Source: Aedes albopictus (lineage: Eukaryota; Arthropoda; Insecta; Diptera; Culicidae). Taken from it: 64,000 bases of DNA. The notes under the pieces were generated by a model. It ran no database searches. It was not told the DNA's origin and was given only the letters and a program-made list of their open reading frames with translations. Positions 42,301 to 54,300 of the stretch are shown here, one piece after another (the first letter of the stretch is position 1; the number at the start of each line of letters is the position of its first letter). Location: assembly GCF_035046485.1 (NCBI RefSeq), contig NC_085138.1, positions 10,637,823 through 10,701,822 on the forward strand. The letters are read 5' to 3'. The position numbers and the translations under genes were made by a program.

Positions 42301-45300
42301 ACAAATTTACATCCGTAAACACAAACCTTCAATAATGTTGGTTAGTTATAGTGAAATAACGATATCGATGAACATTTTTTACTGTGGGTAAATAAAAAAA
42401 AAGACATTTTACAACTCTGTTAGAAATATTCTAGAAGCCTCTAAAGATATTTCCGAAAGAATTGTTGAAGAAAAATCTGAATAAATTCCTGAAAAAAATC
42501 TGAAAAACAGGAATATTTCAGGAACCTAACCTAAGGATAGACAAAATGATCGGGGCAGGCAAAATTTTCACTTTTCAAAAAAATGTCCAATGTAACTTTT
42601 TGAAAAGTGCATCAAATATTCTCAAGTAACTCACTGTAAGTCGATCAACTAATTGTGTATCAGTGGTCAAAATTTGGAAAAGATCGGGCTATTCTGCACG
42701 AAGTTATAAGTTGTTGTTGTTGTTGGTGTTTGTTTATTACCAGGGATTTTAACATTTTATGGGTCATTTATCCCGTGAAGTTATAAGTATTTTAGAAAAA
42801 GGTAAAATTATCCGACAGCCAAATTTGAGCTGTTATACCTCCGGATTCAATGATCAGAATGCAATGAAATTTGGCTGATTTATGACTTATATAAAGAGCT
42901 CTGAAAAACTTTCGACTCAACTAGAAATTATTAACAAGAGAAAAAGTTATAGCGATTTCATAAATTTTATGATTTTTTAGTAAATTGGTCTGTTTTTAAT
43001 ATGCATCTCATTACTTTTTCAATGAATTGCCGGCTATGTTATTATTTTCTTTCAAAACATATCTGTATTCAAGACAATTAGAGGGAATTCATGAACTATA
43101 ATTAGCTTGAATTTTGAAACGATGTTGAAATTTAAGAAAATTTGGCGTTTTATTAGAAAAATAATCTAATTGTTATAATTTTCTTCCGTGGTAAGAACTT
43201 TAAGTTAAGTGAAAAGTTTTTCAAAGTTCATTATATAAGTCATGAATGGTCAAAATTTCATTGCATTCGGTTCATTGAATCCGGAGATATAACAGCTCAA
43301 AGTTGACTATCGAGTAATTTTACCTAGAATCTTTATAACTTTGTGCAGAATAGATCTTTTCCAAATTTTGTCCACTGATACACAATTAGTTGATCGACTT
43401 ACAGTGAGTTACTTGAGAATATTTGATGCACTTTTCGAAAAGTTACAGCTATTTAAAAAAACAAATAGAAAAATATCTAGCAGAATTTCTGATAAAATCT
43501 CTGTGTTTTTCAGCTTTTCCGTAAGAATCCTTACAAGAATCTCTGAAAGAATCTTTAGGAAAAATTCTGAAGGAATCCTTGGAGGGTTTTGTAAGACTGG
43601 ATTTCTACTCTATGGAACCATTTCTGGAAGAGAAATGTCTTGAAGGAATGTGAAGAAACTTTGGGGATTGCCGTAATAATTTCTTGTAGAATATCTTAGG
43701 TACAGATGATACTCAAAATAACTGGGACAGGTAAAATTTCATTGCATTCAGTTCATTGAATCCGGAGATATAACAGCTCAAAGTTGGCTATCGGACAATT
43801 ATACCTTTTTCTAAAACCTTTATAGCTTCGTGTAGAATGGCCCGATCTTTTCCAAATTTTAACCACTAATGCACAACTAATTGATGAACTTTCAGTTAAA
43901 ATTTGAGAATATTTGATGCCCTTTTCGAAAAGTTACAGCTAGTTGAACATTTTTTGAAAAGTGAAAATTTTACCTGTCCCAGTTATTTTGAGTATCCCCT
44001 GTAGTTCTTGAAGAAAAAAAAATAAAGGAGTTCTGATATTCTGATGTATTGAATTATTTTCAAAAAAAAAAAAAATGAAAAAATAGAGAAAGTTTACGGA
44101 AGGTTTTAAGACGAATGCTTTGAAAAATTTGCGGAGGAATCTCTATAAAAAAAATCAGGAGAAATTCGTAGAGAATTTCTTCAAAAACCCCTGGGAGATT
44201 TTTCAGGAACTCGTGAAAGATTTCATAAATAAATCCTAGGATGGATTTCAGCAAGGGTTCATGGAAGAATAACACTAGTTTACAGCATTTTTGAACTCGG
44301 TAAGCTGATGATCATTTTTGGTGTAGAATCATGCCCTGAGTTCGAAAACGCGAAGGAAAAAAAATACAGTAAAGCGGAAATTTTTTCGACTTTCCATACA
44401 AGGTTGATGATTTGAAATCGATGTTTGTTCTATTTTTAAGCAAAGTCGCTCACTTCACACATCTCATTCTCCGTAATTAATGCTCCGATTGAGCTGAAAT
44501 TTTTACTGTAACTCGCCTACATATGATATGTCAAATAAACGTCGAGAAAGAATTTTTAAGTTGTTTTTTTCTTATTGAAAAAAATACATTTCTTCAAAAA
44601 ATTTTGGGAATTTTGCTCAAATTTAAGAAGATCGTCCCTAAAACTCGCCAATATCTTGAATTTTATCAATCTGACGCAAAACCTGTTTTCAGATGATCGA
44701 ATGGTATTGTATTCAGCTTTTAATTTATGGAAAAAGATTTAAAATTGGTTGAACAAAATGCAAAATATTTGAATTCTAGTAAATTATATATTTTTAAAAG
44801 TTGCAAAACTCGATATTGAGCTAAAACTCAAAAACTGTTCTCCTTAAAATTTTTTGAAGGTCGGTTTCGAAATCAGCACTAAATTGTGCTTCAAAAATTT
44901 TGGTCGTTGACAGAAGTTCACGACTTTCGTTTTATTTTGTAAACTTGTGTAATCGAAAAATCTTTGGCAGTTTTGTTTTACACAGTAATCCTTGGAGAAA
45001 TTTGTTACGAAATCTCTGGAGATTTTTCTGAAGAAATTATTAGTTGAATTTATAATAATATCCATGAGAGATTTTCTGAAAGAATCCTTCGAAAAATTAG
45101 TTAGGAAACCCTAAGGGAAATTTCTGTAGGAATCCCTGCAGAAAATTTCTGAATGGATCTCACACATCTCACACAAAAGAACCCCTGGAGGAAATTTCGA
45201 TTATTAAAAATTAGAAGTAAAGCAATTTCTAAAGCAAACTCTGGAGAAAGTTTTGGAATAAATGCTTGGAAGATCGTTTGAGAGAATGCCTAAAGGATTT

Positions 45301-48300
45301 TTGGGCAAAAATTATAGAAAAGCCTCTGAAGGATTTTCTAAAAAAATCTCTGACGGAATTTCTGCAGAAACTCATACACAACTTTCTTACTCAACTCTTT
45401 GTAAAATTTCTGGAGGAATCCCTAGTGGATTTTCAGAAAAAAAAAACAAATGGAAGTTGCTGTGGTGGGAATTTCTTGTTAAATCATTGGACGAATTACC
45501 AAAGTAACCACAGTACAAATTTTTGATGGAACTTTAAAACATTTTCTGAAAAACTCTGGAACAATTTTTGAAGGCATCGCTGAAAGTTTTATTAAAGGAA
45601 TCTCTGGAAAAATTTCTGAATAAATGTCTAAAGGAATTTCTGAAGGAATCTATGAACGAATTTTTGAAAGATTTCCTGGAAGATTTCTGCTCAACTTCCC
45701 AGGTTTTTTTTTTAAATGGAGTTATTTTAGAAGTAAGCATGCAAGATACCGCACAGGCATTTGGATTGGTCAATTCGGCTTTCTCATTGGGGTGAAGTAA
45801 CCTGGGGCGAAGCTACGAAGCTGTGGAGAAGAATGAGACGGGGAGACAGCGAAGATGAAAGGATGACAGGGAGTGGGTGGTAAATTGTGAAAGAAGAGTG
45901 TCAGTTGTGGGAACAAGGATAGTCCAAGTTAGCCGTTCGAAACAGAATTGGTATTGAAGAGGACCCAGCACTCTGCGAAGCGCCAGCCGCGGAATGCTGA
46001 AGTACCCAAGCGAAGATCCACGCCGGACCCAACCACCCGACGAAACACCGACTAGAACACTGCCTGATCGGGACCCTTCCAGGCAGTGGGACGCCCACGT
46101 GCTCGTAGGTTCCGCAGAACGTTAAACGGGGTCCTTCCCGGCCAATGAGAGCCTTCGTGGCCAACCCAAGACCCCGCAGAACCCATCCGCCCAGTGAAAC
46201 ACCACCCGGGTTACTTTCAGGCAGTGGGGAGGTCACATACCCAACCGTAGGCACCGCTGAACGCTCTTCCATCCGGGCACATTCAGGCAGTGGGAAGCCC
46301 ACGTGCTCACCAATAGGCCAAACGAAATGCCAACCGGGACTCAGTCAAGCCGCGGAAATCCAAGAGCCCAATCTCAGGACCACTCAGGCCCGAGTGCCCA
46401 TCGGAAAACCGACCGGGACTTCACCCGGCCGCGGGAAGTTCTAAGGCCCACTGACCTTCGCGTGTCCACTCATGCCGTCCGGACCAAGCCGTTCAGAGCA
46501 GCTCCAACCGTGGCTCATCCAGGGCGCGTTCCCAAATCTATTTCGGACTCAGTCACATAGTAACCGTCGGCCAAGACCCATTCAGGTCGTATCCAATTAT
46601 AGCTTTTTCCAAGTCCAAGCTGTCGGTTGTGGCCTATCCAGACCACAGTCGGTGCTCTATCTAGACTAACTCTACACCGCCCGGGTCAAACCGTCCAATC
46701 AATCGCCATTCGGCTCTTCACGGCACTGCGTCAATCGTTTGAAGTTTAGGTAGCCACTGCAGTCGTTCGGTTTTGGAAAGATCCGGCAGAGAAATAGATG
46801 GCCATGGTTGAGCTACCCCTGGCGGACGCTAACAAGTCCGATAACATATTATGGTAGCTCAAGTTGAGCTTGTTGGTAGCCTACCGACGGTAGGTAACAG
46901 GCTGAACATGAACCGCTGTGATGCAGCCCAGCGGCTGTTGTGTCAGGGAGTCACTGAGTGGTTAACGGATATCGCTATCGAAGCGGATCTATACCGAGTA
47001 CCCGCCGGTAACGGTAACTGAGTCGCAAATGGGCCTAAAATGGTAGCGATTTGGAGTGCAGGAGCTGGCGTCTAAGTACATCCTACGAGGGCTTCGTGGA
47101 CGCCAATGTCAACGGGGTGTTCTTTTCTAGCTGCTCTATGCGCCTGCGCAGTGATCGATCGAACAGTTGACGCAGATGCTGGACTTTTTGACGGCCATGC
47201 AGACAGGACAAAGGCCGTTTGTAATAGCGGGTGAAACTAGATGTCAACGAACTGGAAGGTAAATGATGCCTACATTCATATCGACCGCCTGGCGATTTGC
47301 TACAGTATTGCTGTGTGCATTCAAAACGCGGGAACACCAAATGCGGTAAGATTTTCTAACAAGTAACCCGATGTCAGTAGGAGTTTTTGAATCCTAGTTG
47401 GCGGTGATATTGTTTATTGTTGCTAAGTTGCCTTTAGTAAAACTGTGTTACCACGATTGAAGCGCTTTTAAGTAACGCTTGTATCTTAAAAGCACACAGC
47501 AATATCGACTACAATAGCAGCAGACAGTGAACGGAGTCAGGGATAGCTAGGCCAAGACCAAGCACTCTTCGTAAGGAAAAAACTTCAACTACAAGGTAAT
47601 GCTCCTTTGTGGCCAAAACTTACTCGGTCTAAGCATAACGCCTCCGTGGCAAAACGCCTTCACGCGATGGGGGTTTCCGTTCAATACAAGCAAGTTTGTT
47701 CAAGTGCCTGCTCACTAGTGTGGTCATCGGAACCATTTTCTCAGATCAAAGCTTTTTTGGTTCCGCTTCGGGTCCTGAGTGTCTGTGCAAAATTTGAGCA
47801 CGATCGGTTGCGTCTACACTTTGCGCATTGCAATTGAAATTTGTATGGGATTTTGTATGGGAAAACATACTTTTTTGAATTTTTATCATAAGTTGAAAAA
47901 GTTTGTCTAAAATTTTTAACCAATACTGTAAAATGATATCCTAGAATGTTCTGAATATCTTTGTTGAAGACCGCAAAGCGATCCGATGTTTGTGAAAATA
48001 GTTATTATAGCCAAAGAACCGCATGCATGTGTTTATGTTTTAACATGTAAAGGAATAACAATAGCAACAAAATCATGCTGTTTCGCCAACCAATGCCAAC
48101 GCTATAACTTTTTTCATAAGCATCAGATCACTTCGTGGTCTTTGACAAAGTTTTTCAGGACACCCTAGGCTAAGTTTTCACTTTATCGGTTACATGGTTT
48201 TAGAAAAATTCGAGCTTGTTAAATATGAGAGAAATGCAAAACTTCAAACGCGATGCGCAAAACGTAGACATAATCGATCGTGCCCAAATTTTGCACACTT

Positions 48301-51300
48301 ATTTGGGCCCTGAAATGGGATCAAAAAAGCTGTGATCTGATGGGATAGCATTGAATTTTTATTTTTCCATATAAACGATGACCCACTCTACTGCTCACTC
48401 CCTGATAATATTTAACGGACGAGAGAACATGGTTTGCAGCCCAAGAGAGATATAGAGAGAGAGCGCGCGCGTGGTGAAACATTTCAAAGCTAAACTGTTC
48501 CACAGGTTTCACATCTAGTTGGATTTGACAGACACGCTGACTGTGCGATGTTTTATTATTTACAACTAAATCTTATCTGTTTTGTTTTGATTTTCACCGT
48601 TTGTTGATGGTTAATGTTTGAAAGCGAAAGTAAGAGTAATTGCGCAAACCAACAGAAGAGAGGGTGCAGGAAGTAAGGAAACAAAAATAAAACAAGATGT
48701 GTCGAAATAAATGCAAAATATATTTTTATTAAGTTGTACTTGTTGTCATACTTTGTTTTGGTAACATTTGTGATGTAACTTAAATGTAAGAAATGAAAGA
48801 AACTTTAACAATTGTTAGTAGATACGCCTCCAGAACCACGTTTCACTAAAGGAACTCTGTTTCACTAGGTCTTATTCACAGCGGTCGATAAATTATAAGT
48901 ACGATTTCGGTTTCGAAACGAAAGGCAAAACTGAAGCATAGAAAGTCCCAACCAAAGGCACAACACTGATAAGAGTAACCGTAATGTGCAGCTAACCAGA
49001 ACACACCATACTGATAAGGTAAATTAAGCGTTTAATTTTTCCGACTAGGACGCGCGTCTGTGTGTGTTTTGTTAGTGACCTGTTTGACTCCAGATTAGGC
49101 TCTATACCTGTTTCCCAGTTTTGTTTTGTGTTTGTGTATGTGTGATAAAGTTGATATCGTGTCACTTGTTGTGTTTACTTACGAGCTTGCAGTTCATGAA
49201 CGTCACTTCCTCTTCATGCTGCTCCCGGGCCTCCCTCAGAGCGGAATTCAGCTCGTCGATTTCTTCGCTCATTAATGTAATCTAAAACGAAAATCATGTA
49301 AGCATTCAAAAAGCGCTGGAAAACGTGGTTCAACTGTGTTTGTCGCTCACCTTATTGTCCCTTTGGGTGACTTCGTTTCGAGTCTTTTCCAGCTCAAACT
49401 CCAGTTGTTTGACTTTTTCGATGAGATCGTCTTTGAGCTTGAGAGCACTATGTCTTTCGCGGGTTTCTTCGGCGACCTGTCGGGAGAGTCGATTGACTTG
49501 CGTTTCCAGGGCCAGGTTCCGACCGCTCCAGGTGCTCTTGATGTCCGACAGGTGCAGATGGGTTGCTTCGAGGCGTTGTTCGAGCAACTTTCGCTCCTGC
49601 AGCAGGGCGCGGAACTTGTCATCGGTGGTCCCGGTTGTGAGCGATGCGCGGCTTTCCTCTAAGACTTGAATACGGCTTTTAAGGTGTCGGTTCTCCTCTT
49701 CGACGGTTGCCAGCGTCGATCGGAGGTTATTCTTTTCGATGCTGGTTGAGTGCCGAATGTTTTCGAGCTCGTCCTAAAATAAAAAAAATATTAGGAAAAT
49801 ATTTCAAGCTCGATATTTTCATGTAATGTCGTTATAGTTTTGTATAGCGGATTAGAAATCTCCTCTGATCAAAGGTGTTATCTTTGAAGGAGGGCAGATA
49901 TCACCCATGATCTTGAATTAAAGAACAGAACAAATTGATACAATTTTCCCATCTGGATATAAGTTGCTGTCATGAATACATGATTAATGCAAATCTGGGT
50001 ATCTGTACAGTCAGGTTTTTTCTACGCGGTACGTAAAAAAAACTCAGTTCAAAATTTAAAAAAAACGCGTAAAAAAAGTCTCACCATTTCTCGACGAATC
50101 ATGCGAAAATAAGACGATGAAATTTTTTTTTTGTATGGAGTTTTCATTTACGCGGCCGCGTAAATCAAAACCGCGTAAAAAAGACCTGACTGTATAGTTC
50201 AATCGCAGATAAAGGATACTGTTTCATCAAATTGTTTTACTTGTATCAGATGCTTGAATTGAACCCTTCCTTTCATATGATGGATTCTAGGTTGGATTAT
50301 TATATTTTAACTTGAATCTAAAGGATTTTTCTATTGTAGATATACAAAACTTGTATATCTAGACAACACATTATAATTAAGTACACCTCTTTGTATACCC
50401 GCGATGGAAAGTTCCCTGATAACCTATTTGCACGCATAATGAAGTTTATGATCGTGTATACGTACTTTTATGCGGTAAAATTACATCGCATAAGATGCAG
50501 TGAAAGTGCCTTATGCATACACAATTGGAGGCGATATACGTACTTTGGCTGGGCAATTATAACGCTGTATGATTTAAAGTGTTATGTTATGTGGAGTACG
50601 GTATGCCCTATAGCGACAAAATGTAGCGTCTTATTTTTTTCGATTTCATTCCATGGTTTTCGATGATGATTCAAAACTCTTTTTTGCAACTTCTCATCGT
50701 AATAGGCCATTTTACCTCACGCAAATCTGCCAGGAAAAGGCCTACTTTCCCACACCAAATTAACAGTGCTGTAATGGTTCATTACAGCACTGATTTGCGT
50801 TGCGTAATGAACCATTACAGCACTGTTTTCAGTTTTGATCAACTTATTGATGCTTTCTGGACGCAGGTTTGAAAAATTGTGACAACTGTACTGTATAACC
50901 TGCTATGATCAGATTTCCTTAATCATGGCTATGAACATCAGTGTGCAGTCTGATGAAACAGTTTTGTTAAAAACTATCCTCAAGTGGTAATTTATGAAGC
51001 TGCAAAAAACGTTGTACGAAACTCTGTGCAGAACTCGATTTTTACAGCACTCGTCGTAATTATCCAACTCGGCAAGCCTCGTTGGATAAATGTACGACTC
51101 GTGCTGTAAAAATCTTCATTCTGCACCTTGTTGCGTAAACTACTATTTCAATCTTCTTGACGTTTCAACCTACTTTATTGGTTTCGGTAAACTTTAAGAG
51201 ATTCCGCCGGACGTTAGGTTTCAAGGCGGCACACCTTATTCTAACTAATTCTAACTCACTACCCACGTCACTACTTCTCTCCGGCTTGCGCTATCCATTG

Positions 51301-54300
51301 TTGATTAATGACATTGTAACCATAATATTGGCTGTTTACTTTCTTATAACTTTTAGGTACTGCATCTGCAGTCCAACAGCACCCCTTCCATTGTTATCCA
51401 TCCGTATCAAATCGCATTTTATCAACACTGCGTTAAAGGTTAAAATAAACCCGTAATTTATTTTTACATTTATGCGATTTCATTCGGATACCAATGTAAG
51501 TTAAACTGGCATAATAAGAGAAGTACCGAGCAAAGTCGTATAATCGCATTAATGCGACTTCATTTGACACTTTGCAAATTTGCTCTCACACTTATGAGCA
51601 GCGCTGCTATTGGTCAGTCATGGCCTTCCCATGACGATGCAAGTAGGCCCTTTTATCGTCACAAGATGAAACGAGCACTCGCGCACTTCGTCATGTCATT
51701 TCGCAATTCTTTATTACACAAACGAACCTAACTTTAAAATGACTGACAACTCTCAGGTAATTTTGACAAATGTAACATGCACATGAAAAGAACGGCAACA
51801 AGATTGATGTGTATGGTCTGTTAAAATTACCTGATAAGCGTCAAACATTTTCATGGCTAGCTTTGTTGGTGTAATGAAGAATGATCAAGTGTCGTGATGG
51901 AAACTTCCTTAATTGTTTCGAAATTAAAATTTTCACCTGGTCCAATCTAATTTAGGCTAGTCGTTGTATTTAACAGATAGAGAGGATATATATTTATGAT
52001 TTGAAGGACTCAAACAACAACACGCTCCGCCATGACTGAAAAATGAGCGAACATTGTGAGACTCTCTTCGAAACCGTCTCCCGATTCAATAACATTGAGA
52101 GAGGCACTTTTGAAAAAATCGCATGTCGTCTCGTGTTGACACTGACGCTTTTCAAGCCTGCTACCGAGTATGTTAAATGCATCACAATAAAACTTCAGAA
52201 TATCTATTACTACGATGTAGTCATGCTTTATAAATATTAATTCTTGCATTACCAGATACATCGCAATAAGTTCTAAAAAATAACAACACATGCAATGAAA
52301 ATTGCTTTTTCGCCGTACATATATACGACAGTAACTTAGAACTGTACTTAATACGATCAACTGCGTTCATCCTTATGCGATTCCTGGTTGCTCAGTTGTG
52401 CTTTTGATAGAAAAGACGGAACGATCGTCAGTTGGCAATACGAAGCGAAGTTTAATGATTACAAAGGTAATACTTATACAACGATATAAAAATCAATGTT
52501 AAAACTCCTCCTGTCAATTTGTTGAAACCATTTAACTAAAACTTCTCTAAAGGAGTTTCATGAAGAAGCTTCAATTTGTTTCTTATCCTTTACAGAACCA
52601 TTTCTACACCTAACGTTCTGGCTACAAGAATGGAGCTTTTTTGTGTATACTGAAAAGCTATATCATGGGGTTAGCCTGGTGATTATGGCTATGGATTCGC
52701 TGATTGCTGTATTACTGATGCCCAGGGAGTCGATGAAAATTTTCCCGACTGGAACGGGAATCGAACCCGCCGTCCCCGGATTGGCGATCCATAACTGGAG
52801 ACCCTTTGCTTTCTGCCTTGTGTAAACTTTGTAAGGGTCATATTAGAGTATGTGGTTATGCTCCTGTTGCGTGGCGCTAGCGTTCCATCACTTACATTGT
52901 TGTGTTGTCATTTTTGTTTCCAGTATTCGCCGTTTTTGGCCGTTTGGCGCTCGTGTCTTACACACGATTTCAACGTATTTTTGTTCGAGCTTAAATGTCT
53001 GTTCTCTGTGCTTAAATCCTTTACACACGATTTCGACTCATTTTTGTTCGAGCTTAAACGTCTGCTCTCTGTGGCTAAAGATTGAATAAAATCACCAAAA
53101 CTAGATGTTTAGGAGCTGAATAAAGGATTGTACCTCTTGTGATCAGCTGTTGTTCAAATGAAGGCTGATTTAAAATAGTTGGAGAAACGTTTGTACAACG
53201 TCAAATTGTTACCTGGGAGAATTCGTAAAAGTCTTGCCCCTTTAATAAAGAGAGTGTTATCAATTTGCTTACACCATTTAACTAAAACTTCTTTAGAGTT
53301 TCAAGAGAAGCCCATTGTTGCTTTCGAAAGTGGTTCGGATTGGTGCAGGCGTTCCGGAGTTATGGCCATTAAGGTGATCTGGACTAACACCGATGGAAGT
53401 GGCCAAATGTAAAGCTACACAAATCCTATCAAGCGATATTTCTGTAATCTTGCTTATCGCCAATTTGTGTACATACCAAATATTGATTGATTGATTGATT
53501 GAGGGTTTCAGCAAAATTTTGCTGAATTTTGCCGAGCAGAAGGTTTCAGCAAAAAATTTACTGAAATTCAGCAATAAATGCTGATTTGTTCAGTAAACTG
53601 CTGATCATCAGTAAAGTTTTGCTGAAATTCAGCCAACTTGGCTGAAAGTTCAGCAAATTTTTTTACTAAACCCTACAGCTCGACAAAATTCAGCAAAATT
53701 TTGCTGAAAGCGTTTATTGTGTAATCTTGCTCATGGTTGATGAATTTTGTTCTTAGTTAAAATAAATGGTTACCAGAAAATCCATGGCGGTCTAAATTTC
53801 ATGATGGTCGACCAAAATTCAATATGACGACTGTGTTATTGAGTTTTGAGCTGCAAAATTATACAGCATGGGTATACCAAGATGGTGGTCGAAAATTCAA
53901 AATAGTGGCTGTTTTATTCAGATTTGTAATGCAATATAAGTACCGTCGTTGAGGGTGGCAATGGGTCAGAGGGGCGAGATTGGGTCAAAACATTGTCTGG
54001 AATATTTCATAAAATATTGCGAATATCGAAACAAAAAAAAATGGTGGCATCTTTGCAGTTGCCAGCAGTTGCTGTCAAGAATTTAGGTTTCTAGAGCAAT
54101 TAGTTATTTTTTGATAAATCATCGAAAAAAGCTTAAAAATAAGGATTTTTTAAAATGCAATGATTGAAGACTCGATGAAAAATCACACTTTTAGGTGGAT
54201 TTAAGAATCTCACAGTTGATATATTAACTTTGACCAGAACTTTATTATCTTGCTTTGTTGTCAATGCGGAACAAATTTATTTCCCTTGACCCATTCTCAC

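Noticed and set aside
45901..46444. 133- and 99-codon frames in the GC-rich block
   Set aside because: Both strands are open over the same repeated sequence, as expected from GC-rich composition; no domain recognised.
51157..51456. 99-codon frame with hydrophobic stretch
   Set aside because: No start context, homology or splice support in an AT-rich intron region.
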